DNA from: Paraburkholderia piptadeniae | GTDB taxonomy: Bacteria > Pseudomonadota > Gammaproteobacteria > Burkholderiales > Burkholderiaceae | Assembly (NCBI RefSeq): GCF_900007165.1 | Contig: NZ_CYGY02000063.1 | Span: 73,941-137,940 of the forward strand | Reading direction: 5' to 3' | DNA length: 64,000 nucleotides | Shown here: in pieces, positions 56,886 through 64,000 of the stretch | Layout of the letters: the number at the start of each line of letters is the position of its first letter | Numbering within the stretch: position 1 is the stretch's first letter | Translations under genes and position numbers: made by a program | Notes under the pieces: model-generated | What the model was told of the DNA's origin: nothing | Seen by the model: the letters and a program-made list of their open reading frames with translations, nothing else | Database searches by the model: none

Positions 56886-57099
56886 TAAATCCGACACCAG
56901 ACGGCGGCGCAAGGTTGAGTTAAACACTCGACCATGCGCCGCAGGCATTGCCGCCCGCAGGGCGAGTAAAGCAGGATCAGAACCCGCCCTCGATGTCGTC
57001 GATATCGGTATTGGTGGGCGGCGAACGCCTGCTGGGGCGACCAGTCGGCGTCGATCACGAAGTGCAGCCCGCGAGACAGGCCCGAAGGCGGGTGGGTGC

Positions 57100-57836
57100 G
57101 GCGGCTCACGGCTTCTTCTCCGGGCGCGCTGCTCGGCCCGCTCGCGCGCTTCCTTGACGCGATACGACTCACCCTCGATGGCGATGACCTCGGCGCGATG
57201 CACGAGGCGATCGACCAAGGACACGACGAAGGCCGCACCTCCGACCATGCTGCAAACGGTTTGTTCGTAACCACCGTGCTCGCGGCGCCGTACCTGCGGC
57301 TCACCAGTTCGAACAGCAGGTGGGCATGACGGTTCGAGTACGAGAGCTAGCCAACTTCGTCAATCAGGAGCACTTCGGGCGAAGCGTAGCGATGCAGGCG
57401 CCGGCGCAGCGCCGAGTAACTGCCGAGCGCGGCCTGCTCGCCGAGCATCTGGCCAGCCGTGGTACAGGGCGCCGTGTAGCCGTGGATGAGCGACTGGTAC
57501 GCGAGGTAGTGCGAGTGTCGATTTATCGACGCCGTTCAACCCGATCAGCACGACGTTGGACTTCTCCCTGACGAACTCGAGCGCCATCAGTTCCTCGAGC
57601 GCTCCGCGGTCAATACGTTTGGGCCATGCCCAGTCGCAGTCTGCCAGCGGCTTGAAGTTGCCCAGGCGGGCGTCGCGGATACGCCGCTCCAGTGAACGGC
57701 GCGCGCGTTCCTGTTCTTCCCACTGCAGCAACCGCTCGACCCATGACGCGTCGGCGATCTCGCTCCAGTGCGCGAGCAACCCGTACATCCGCAGGGCATG
57801 GGCGCGCTCGTGCAACTGCTCAGTCCTGTTTGTCAT
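57100..57836 (-). pseudogene. istB: IS21-family IstB helper ATPase, frameshifted, copy B
   Basis: Starts MTNRTEQLHERAHALRMYGL with the IstB N-terminal helices, then VREKSNVVLIGLNGVDKSTL in place of the Walker A (GxxGxGKTHL). After frameshifts it gives GYTAPCTTAGQMLGEQAALG, LLIDEVG (Walker B), RRYGAASTVVTNKPFAAW and VSLVDRLVHRAEVIAIEGES. At least three shifts or stops break it. Copy A repeats its final part. Confidence 0.75.
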
Positions 57837-58690
57837 CGTCGGCCTCCGCTGTGAGCTGGTCGTAGATGTCGAGCCGGCGCGGCGTCCCGCGCTTGTCCTT
57901 GTTGCACACGTGTTTCGGCAACTTGATGGCGATGGGCGGAGGGGCTCCACGGGCAGTCCGCCGGCGCTCCAGTGCTAGGCGCACCGGGTTCTGGTGCGCC
58001 GCGGCGCCGCTCGCGAGGGTTTCCTCGATCGCGGCCTGCAGTTGGGCGGCGCCCATACCGCTCGACCTGACGTAGCACCTGCGCGGTAATGTTGCCCGGA
58101 TTGCTGCCGCGTTCGGCCGCGTGCAGCATCAGTGTCCGGACAGCCGGCGCGACGTGCGCGAGATGGTCCAGGCCGCGGTGGTGGCCGGCCTCACGTTTGT
58201 ACTCCACCAGCGCATCGATGTGCGTTGCGATCTCGATCTGCGCGCCGCGGTCGTAACTGCGAGCATGCTCGGCAACGACATCGGCGCCATCGAGGATGCG
58301 TACCTGATGCTGGTCCGCACGAACCGTGAGCGCGCGTCGCACATGCGTGTGCGGTATCGAGTAGCGTGACGCTCGTTTCGGTTGCTGATGCGGCGTCGCT
58401 CCCGTTCGGATTGATCGTCCCACATACGGCGCCGGCAGCGGCAGAAAATGCGGCCGCTCTTCAAGCAGCACTTCGGCCGGTATACGCACCGGTTGTTGCG
58501 ACGTTGGCGCTCCTTGATCGCGAGAACTTCCGGGCCCGCTCGTGTATGACATGTCGCACGGACAGTACGGGTGACTCGCCATACATCTGCTCAATCTCGT
58601 GCAGATTTGAGCTCGTTGCGACGACGCAGATCTCTCAGACCCATTTGGCAGCCTCCGCCGGCACGTCGAAATTCGTGCTCAACGTTTCGC
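57826..58690 (-). pseudogene. istA: IS21-family IstA transposase remnant, C-terminal half
   Basis: The frame contains YSIPHTHVRRALTVRADQHQ, VRILDGADVVAEHARSYDRG and THIDALVEYKREAGHHRG, the typical C-terminal half of IstA. After a frameshift near 58056 it continues with ERYGAAQLQAAIEETL and ends overlapping the IstB start. The catalytic rve core is missing on the right. Confidence 0.72.
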
Positions 58691-58898
58691 ACTTACTATC
58701 ATTGGTCTCCCGCCAGAAAGCCGAGTCGGCGCGGATCCAAACAGTTCGTGAACAGGATTTTTGATACGTCCATAATTACCCCGGTATGCTAAACACCCAC
58801 GCCCACTTTTCACTGCACGCCGCGTAAAAACGCCCCGCGCAGAACACGCATACAGGTGTTGACGACTGCGCTCCGAATGCTCAGCCTGGCGCTTGGCC

Positions 58899-59156
58899 TC
58901 ATCCTCGGTCTCTCGTATACGAAATCTCGGCGATGCGCATCGCAGGCCGCTCCGCATCGGGTGGGAAAATGCACCATTTTCCGCTTCGGTGTCGAAAAAA
59001 GAACATCGCCTTTGGCCCGCCTCCGTTGTCTGCAACAACGCAAACGTAACGTCCCGCACTTGATCGTCCGTAATGGCTAACTCGAAATCCTCTCTTCGGG
59101 TCGGGCGCCAACCAATCCTCCACCATACGTCTCAACGACATTCCCACAATCGCCAT
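58899..59156 (-). CDS. Hypothetical protein of 85 residues
   Basis: Starts MAIVGMSLRRMVEDWLAPDP and contains VSHYGRSSAGRYVCVVAD, then MFFFRHRSGKWCIFPPDAERP, a composition expected of a small folded domain. A very strong ribosome site (AGGAGGGGG) lies a few bases before the ATG. No family known to me matches and no signal peptide is present. It stands between IS21 debris and a gene-free stretch. Confidence 0.6.
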   Translation of the reverse strand: MAIVGMSLRRMVEDWLAPDPKRGFRVSHYGRSSAGRYVCVVADNGGGPKAMFFFRHRSGKWCIFPPDAERPAMRIAEISYTRDRG

Positions 59157-59853
59157 AAACGTCCCCCTCCTTTGTTAAGGTTCGCGCCCGAGATCGTCTC
59201 GATGCGTGACAGCGGCTTCGGCTCGACGGGGCCGAACTTCGAATCGACCATCGGCCACGGCAACAGATCGAGTGCGCAGCTCGCCGACGGGGCCGCCGCT
59301 TCCCGGGACCGCGCTGGCTTGTCATCACGCCTTTCACGAAGCCGAGATGTCGCGTCCCTTCGTGATGCGCCTTTCGGACCAGAACCCTACCCTTCTGCGA
59401 CATCCACGCCGTACTTGTGGGCCGGCGGCGACGCGTGGCTCGCACGATCGTCTCCCGCCAGCGCAACAGCAGCCGACGCGCGTGTCTTTCGGTGCAGCCT
59501 CGCGGCGGAGATCTGTCACAAACCGCCGCGAAGGCACGCTGGCATGAAAGACGTGAGTCTCGGAATTACAGTCAACAATTACCGTTGTTCGATGCGCTTT
59601 CGCGCATGCCCACGCAGCCCAAGCCATCCCCCTCCGCGGAGAGAATTGCAAGGATTGTGTCCATCATTCGCTACGCCTCCACTGCAACCACTTCAGATAT
59701 GCCGTCTGCGGCGGCCCAAAGCTTGGCGGCAGTCGATGGCATCGCTCGTCGTTGACGATCATCCACAGAACTGCGTCAAAATCGTGCGAGGATCGCTATT
59801 CCTTCATCGCAGTGGACTTGCACCACCTACTTCTTGCCGGTCTCCCGACGCAC
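59157..59853. other. About 0.7 kb without a recognisable gene
   Basis: GC-rich DNA with several overlapping open frames on both strands and no family motif in any. Parts may be an old gene remnant on the minus strand (around 59200-59470), which I could not identify. Confidence 0.35.
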
Positions 59854-61005
59854 TCAGAACTTGTGCCGCATTGCCGCCCGGATCACGAACTGATTCGAGT
59901 TCGAGGAAACGCCTGCCGCACCTGGCACATACGCGACGTCGAGCACCGTTTGAGTCTTGTCACCTCCAGCGTGTTGGTATGCACCCTGCAGGTACAGATC
60001 CGTACGCTTCGACAGGTTGTAGTCAGCCATCAACCCGATCGATTGGTAGTTGGGATGCAGTTTTCCGGTGGTCGCATTGAAATCGGCCCGCGTGTAGGTG
60101 TACATCGCGCCGACAAAGAATGACGGGGTGAACTGATATTTCCCGTTCAGTTCGAAGTTCTGGAAGCGCAGCGACGACAGCGTCGAGCCAGCAGGCGGCG
60201 TGATCGCGCCCACATAGCTGGTGCTGAGCGGTTGCGCGACGTCGGTGTTCGTATATGCGAAGCCCAATGTCGCCGACCCGATCGTATAATTTATTCCTGC
60301 ACCGAAGATGCGCAGGCGCTCGCTTAGGAAGTTTTCGTCGCCGCCGTTGTTGATCGCGCCAGTAGCGGTTGAAGATGGGTTGTTGGCCTGCAGATACGAC
60401 GCAGCGATCAAAAGATCGCCATTCGTGTACTGCGCGCCAAAGCTGTACTGGCGATTATTGGCAAAATTTGTGTCGTTGCTGAAGCTGTAAGTACCCCCGA
60501 ACTGGAAGCCGGCGAGCGACGGACTGGTGTACTTTACGGTGTTGTTTACGCGAAACGTGTTATCCGTGTTGTCGTTGTCATACGGGTGGGAAAAGAGGTA
60601 GCCCGCCCAGTTGCCGTTCGCGGTGGTTTGCGCCAGAAAATCGACCAGCGAGTCGTACTGACGACCAAGTGTGACCGAGCCATATGTATCACTGGCGACG
60701 CCAACGTAGGCCTGCCGCCCGAACATCAAGCCCCCCTGCGCGAGTTTTCCGTTGTTGACGTCGTAGCCGCTTTCGAGCCGGAACACGGCCTTCAGACCGC
60801 CGCCTAGATCCTCTGTGCCCTTCAGGCCCCACCGGCTACCTTGAACATAGCCGCTCTGGAGCTCGTAGACCTTGCTCCCACCCACGTTGTTGGTGAAGTC
60901 GAAGCCTTCGTCGATCACGCCGTAGAGCGTTACCGAGCTTTGTGCCATTGCGGGAACGACACATGCCGACAAGACGGATGCTGCGAGTACGTTGCGTGCT
61001 TTCAT
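59854..61005 (-). CDS. Gram-negative outer-membrane porin
   Basis: A 383-residue Burkholderia-type porin. It has a clean signal peptide (KARNVLAASVLSACVVPAMA, cleaved before QSSVTLYGV) and the motifs RWGLKGTEDLGGGLKAVF, FRLESGYD and RQAYVGVAS. It has the typical hairpin-rich barrel and a C-terminal Phe (RHKF). Length is standard. A perfect 16-bp palindrome sits just upstream of its start. It stands alone, without a transporter gene next to it. Confidence 0.95.
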   Translation of the reverse strand: MKARNVLAASVLSACVVPAMAQSSVTLYGVIDEGFDFTNNVGGSKVYELQSGYVQGSRWGLKGTEDLGGGLKAVFRLESGYDVNNGKLAQGGLMFGRQAYVGVASDTYGSVTLGRQYDSLVDFLAQTTANGNWAGYLFSHPYDNDNTDNTFRVNNTVKYTSPSLAGFQFGGTYSFSNDTNFANNRQYSFGAQYTNGDLLIAASYLQANNPSSTATGAINNGGDENFLSERLRIFGAGINYTIGSATLGFAYTNTDVAQPLSTSYVGAITPPAGSTLSSLRFQNFELNGKYQFTPSFFVGAMYTYTRADFNATTGKLHPNYQSIGLMADYNLSKRTDLYLQGAYQHAGGDKTQTVLDVAYVPGAAGVSSNSNQFVIRAAMRHKF

Positions 61006-61938
61006 CGTATTCTCCGAACCTGGTTACCAATTGGTAACGATATTTTTCGAATTTACTATTCTTTCATCGAATATTACGTATACCTAAACATATCTTTCGA
61101 GCGTCTCCTGTTTTGTAATCGATCTATCGCCCTATGCAATCAATACTTGGAACGCTCAGAGAGCGTACGTCATCACCCACTGGCACCCGCCAGGGAATCC
61201 TGTAAAACATCAGCAGCATCACCGAGAAATCTGGCACCCAGGATGATCCTGTGGATCGAAGGCGCTGTAGCCTCGGACTTTCGGGCGTTGCGCCCATCCG
61301 ACCACAACGTCATCGACCGACAATCATTATAATGATTTACCTATTTTGTCAAAATTAAAATTTGGAATGGTGGCGCCGGCCCTTCACGCTCACGGGAAGG
61401 TGGTCCGACATGTGGTCAACGGCAATCTGACGAAGGAACCGTCGAATGGTCTAACGGGTCGGTCGTATTGACCAGCGGCTCGGTGACCCAGTTGTGGCGT
61501 CACCTCGCTTTCGCTGCTGCTGAGGTAGCCGATGAGTCTGGAAGGCGTGCTTGCACGTGCGGGCGTCACGCTCGTCGTGAACGAGGCAAGGCTCACACCG
61601 ACCGCAAATCGAGACGGCTGTCGTCGCGCCACTCGGCACGCCAGGGTGGGATATTCTCTTTGCGTCCGCGGACGGTTTTCCATCACAGCGGCGAGCCCCC
61701 GTTGAGTCACGCGCCTTCTTGATAGCTGCTCAACCGGACCGAAGGAGTCCTACGGTTTAGGTAATTGCATCGAGCCTGTCCGCCGGTCCAAAAAATGCGC
61801 CATCGTCCCTACTTTCACGACCTTAAGAACGCGTGAGGTTCGGTTCAACGGCGCGAAGCGCTCTCGCGGTCGGAGACTGCCCGCTGTATAACCACCGCCA
61901 GTCGCCCCGGCCCGGCAACCGGCACTGCGGCTGGAGCA
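61006..61938. other. About 0.9 kb between the porin and mmsA genes
   Basis: Holds the porin promoter region at the left. No gene is seen. A second perfect 16-bp palindrome, AATCATTATAATGATT, lies at 61322-61337 and includes TATAAT. Frames between 61390 and 61720 have no family motif. Confidence 0.4.
61023..61038. promoter_or_regulatory. Perfect palindrome before the porin gene
   Basis: GTTACCAATTGGTAAC reads the same on both strands and ends 18 bases before the porin ATG, overlapping the expected ribosome-site/leader region. It is a good candidate operator for a dimeric repressor; which regulator binds it is unknown. Confidence 0.5.
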
Positions 61939-63468
61939 TTACTTAGCGACAGGCATCGTGAACTCGGCACCCTTGGCAATGCTGTCCGGCCAACGCTGCA
62001 TTACGCTCTTGTAACGCGTGTAGAACCGCACACCTTCCTCGCCGTACGCATGATGATCGCCGAACAGCGAGCGTTTCCAACCGCCAAACGAATGCCATGC
62101 CATCGGCACCGGAATCGGCACGTTCACCCCGACCATGCCCACCTTGATCTGCCGCGCAAACGCTCGAGCAACTCCACCATCCGTGGTATACAGCGAGACA
62201 CCGTTTGCGAACTCGTGTGCATTGATGAGCTTCACCGCCGTAGCGAAGTCCGGCACACGAATCACGCCGAGCACCGGGCCAAAGATCTCCTCCTTGTAGA
62301 TCTTCATGCTCGTATGAACGCCGTCGAACAGCGTGCCACCAAGAAAATAGCCAGGCTCCGAGCACACCGGATGGTCGCGCCCATCAACGATGAGTTTCGC
62401 GCCCTCCAATTCGCCCGAAGCGATGTATCCCACCACCTTCGCCTTATGCTCGGCAGTCACCAGTGGCCCCATTTCCGCATCGAGGTTTTCGCCGTTTTTG
62501 ATGACCAGTGACTTGACGCGCGGAATCAATTTCTCGATTAGCGCGTCAGAGGTGCTGCCAACAGCAACCGCGATCGAAATGGCCATGCAGCGTTCACCTG
62601 CCGAGCCATATGCAGCACCAATCAGGGCGTCCACGGCTTGGTCGAGGTCGGCGTCGGGCATTACGACGAGGTGATTCTTGGCACCGCCGAGTGCCTGGAC
62701 GCGCTTGCCGCGGCGCGAAGCTTCAGTATGGATATATTCCGCAATCGGCGTCGAGCCGACGAACGACAGCGCAGCGACATCGGGATGTTCGATGAGTGCG
62801 TCAACTGCCACCTTGTCTCCGTTGACGACGTTGAAGACGCCGTCGGGCAGACCAGCTTCCTTCAGCAATTCGGCGAGACGCAACGACGCCGACGGATCGC
62901 GCTCGGACGGCTTGAGCACAAACGTGTTTCCGCAGGCCAATGCGACGGGGAACATCCACATCGGCACCATTACAGGGAAATTGAACGGCGTGATGCCGGC
63001 TACCACACCCAATGGCTGGCGCAGGTTCCAGTTGTCGATGCCAGTACCGATCTGGTCGGTGAAATCGGTTTTGAGCAGGTTGGGAATACCGCAGGCAAAT
63101 TCCACAACTTCGATGCCTCGCACCACCTCGCCTTGGGCGTCAGTGAACACCTTGCCGTGTTCGCGCGTGATGAGCATCGCGAGTTCGTTGTGGTGCTTGT
63201 CCAGCAACTCCTTGAACTTGAACAGGACACGTGCGCGTTTTAGCGGAGCCGTTTCACTCCAGCCCGGGAAGGCCGCCCTAGCCGCCTGCACTGCCTGGTC
63301 AACTTCCACTACCGAAGCAAGCGCGACTGAACCGGTCACCTCACCGGTCGCGGGGTTGAACACGTCCTTAAACTGCCCGCTCGACGGCTCAACTATCCGA
63401 CCGTTGATGAAGTGGCTGACCTGCTTCAAAGCGAGTCTTGCCCTCTCGTTGACAACATTCATTTCCAT
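61939..63468 (-). CDS. mmsA: CoA-acylating methylmalonate/malonate-semialdehyde dehydrogenase
   Basis: A 509-residue aldehyde-dehydrogenase-fold enzyme that oxidises methylmalonate or malonate semialdehyde to propionyl- or acetyl-CoA with loss of CO2. It has the family VSHFINGRIVEP start, GVVAGITPFNFPVMVPMWMF, the altered base position GGAKNH (no catalytic Glu, as in CoA-dependent members) and the catalytic Cys in GERCMAIS. The start at 63468 has TTGGAG five bases before it. It follows the aminotransferase gene by about 40 bases, the usual layout for beta-alanine or omega-amino-acid catabolism. Confidence 0.93.
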   Translation of the reverse strand: MEMNVVNERARLALKQVSHFINGRIVEPSSGQFKDVFNPATGEVTGSVALASVVEVDQAVQAARAAFPGWSETAPLKRARVLFKFKELLDKHHNELAMLITREHGKVFTDAQGEVVRGIEVVEFACGIPNLLKTDFTDQIGTGIDNWNLRQPLGVVAGITPFNFPVMVPMWMFPVALACGNTFVLKPSERDPSASLRLAELLKEAGLPDGVFNVVNGDKVAVDALIEHPDVAALSFVGSTPIAEYIHTEASRRGKRVQALGGAKNHLVVMPDADLDQAVDALIGAAYGSAGERCMAISIAVAVGSTSDALIEKLIPRVKSLVIKNGENLDAEMGPLVTAEHKAKVVGYIASGELEGAKLIVDGRDHPVCSEPGYFLGGTLFDGVHTSMKIYKEEIFGPVLGVIRVPDFATAVKLINAHEFANGVSLYTTDGGVARAFARQIKVGMVGVNVPIPVPMAWHSFGGWKRSLFGDHHAYGEEGVRFYTRYKSVMQRWPDSIAKGAEFTMPVAK

Positions 63469-63509
63469 ACTCCAAGGCTGTCTGGCCAATTTCTGCCAGA
63501 CGTGAGATT

Positions 63510-64000
63510 TCAGGCCACGCTGCGCAGGGCGTCACGAACCGTCGAGAAAATCTGGGTAATCTTCTCTTCGTCGATAGTCAGCGGCGGCGAGAATGCAAGG
63601 ATGTCCCCTGTGTAGCGCACGAGCACGCCGGCCTCGAAACATTTCAGGAAGACTTCGTGTGCACGGGCGCCCACTGCACCAGGCCGCGATTCGAGTTCAA
63701 TACCAGCAACGAGGCCAAGATTGCGGATGTCCTTCACGTGCGGGGAAGCACGCAGCTCGTGTGCAGCATCCTCGAAGACGCCTGAGAGCTCGCGCGCCCG
63801 GTTGAAGAGGCGGTCGCGCTTATATATGTCAAAGGTAGCAATTGCCGCCGCGACAGCGGCCGGGTGCGCCGTATACGTGTAGCCGTGAAAAAATTCAATG
63901 GCGTTTTCCGCCCCCGCGTTGACAACCGCGTCGTGCACCAGGCGACTAGCCGCCACCGCTCCCAATGGAACCGCCGCATTGTTGATAGCCTTGGCCATCG
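63510..64000 (-). CDS. Class III omega-amino-acid aminotransferase (partial, C-terminal part)
   Basis: The C-terminal ~163 residues of a fold-type I PLP enzyme; the 5' end lies beyond the window. The visible part starts at the PLP lysine region (AKAINNAAVPLGAVAAS, as in beta-alanine:pyruvate transaminases), then has FFHGYTYTAHPAAVAAAIA, the GLVAGIELESRPG strand and VLVRYTGDILAFSPPL with the substrate-carboxylate Arg. Next to mmsA it most likely converts beta-alanine or a related omega-amino acid to the semialdehyde that MmsA oxidises. Confidence 0.88.
   Translation of the reverse strand, partial: MAKAINNAAVPLGAVAASRLVHDAVVNAGAENAIEFFHGYTYTAHPAAVAAAIATFDIYKRDRLFNRARELSGVFEDAAHELRASPHVKDIRNLGLVAGIELESRPGAVGARAHEVFLKCFEAGVLVRYTGDILAFSPPLTIDEEKITQIFSTVRDALRSVA

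Noticed and set aside
59073..60080. A 335-residue rightward frame
   Set aside because: Overlaps the porin antisense, has no family motif, and its Ser/Arg/Pro-rich product looks random.
1..64000. CRISPR arrays, tRNA or rRNA genes
   Set aside because: I saw no regularly spaced repeats and no cloverleaf or rRNA-like stretch on either strand.

Overview
The window looks like accessory DNA from a GC-rich betaproteobacterium of the Burkholderiaceae (Burkholderia, Paraburkholderia or Caballeronia type). This rests on the two FxF-ending OmpC-like porins, the LysR and TetR regulators, the metabolic gene style and the mix of insertion sequences. It is not a conserved chromosomal core: about a third is transposon debris, several intergenic stretches hold no readable gene, and there are no rRNA, tRNA or CRISPR features. 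It could be a megaplasmid, second replicon or genomic island; the sequence alone does not decide.

Layout. 0-6.5 kb: a Crp/Fnr-type regulator, an EAL phosphodiesterase, an IS630 copy, decayed DNA and an IS6 remnant. 6.3-12.1 kb: a cassette (M20 AbgB-like hydrolase, porin, MFS transporter, LysR regulator) bracketed by two inverted copies of a ~170-bp miniature element with GGGG...CCCC ends. Flanking bases and a split Tn3-type transposase reading frame show that the interval between them has been inverted. 12.2-21.8 kb: an intact ten-gene, one-directional operon under a TetR regulator with two near-identical operators. It encodes a PaaK-like CoA ligase, a ferritin-like diiron oxygenase, its 2Fe-2S/FAD reductase, a PaaG-like isomerase, a MaoC hydratase, an SCP2-type thiolase, a family III CoA transferase, a DUF2889 protein and a Zn dehydrogenase. 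This reads as a CoA-thioester, epoxide-type catabolic route for an unidentified aromatic or cyclic acid. It lies between two outward-reading Tn3 transposase remnants.

23.5-31.6 kb: a second, rightward cluster: a divergent MDR-like protein, a thiolase scrap, an acyl-CoA carboxylase in three subunits, a complete HMG-CoA reductase with its catalytic residues, an MmgE/PrpD protein and a MaoC protein. This gene set is unusual for a proteobacterium. 31.6-48.9 kb: IS630, IS3/IS110 and IS4 remnants between scattered metabolic genes: a PLP cysteine-synthase/GNAT fusion, a prolyl oligopeptidase, a GNAT protein, a lysine-2,3-aminomutase-family radical SAM enzyme, a decayed agmatinase, a TetR pseudogene and a PhzF-like isomerase. 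Several look like parts of an amino-acid-derived natural-product or amine pathway that is now eroding.

48.8-58.7 kb: a nested mobile region. An IS3-family element is interrupted by a group II intron, whose reverse transcriptase gene is interrupted by a serine-recombinase element. A second serine-recombinase element and two IS21 remnants follow. 58.9-64 kb: a small hypothetical protein, a porin with a 16-bp perfect palindrome before its start, and an mmsA-aminotransferase pair (beta-alanine/malonate-semialdehyde type), the last gene running off the window.
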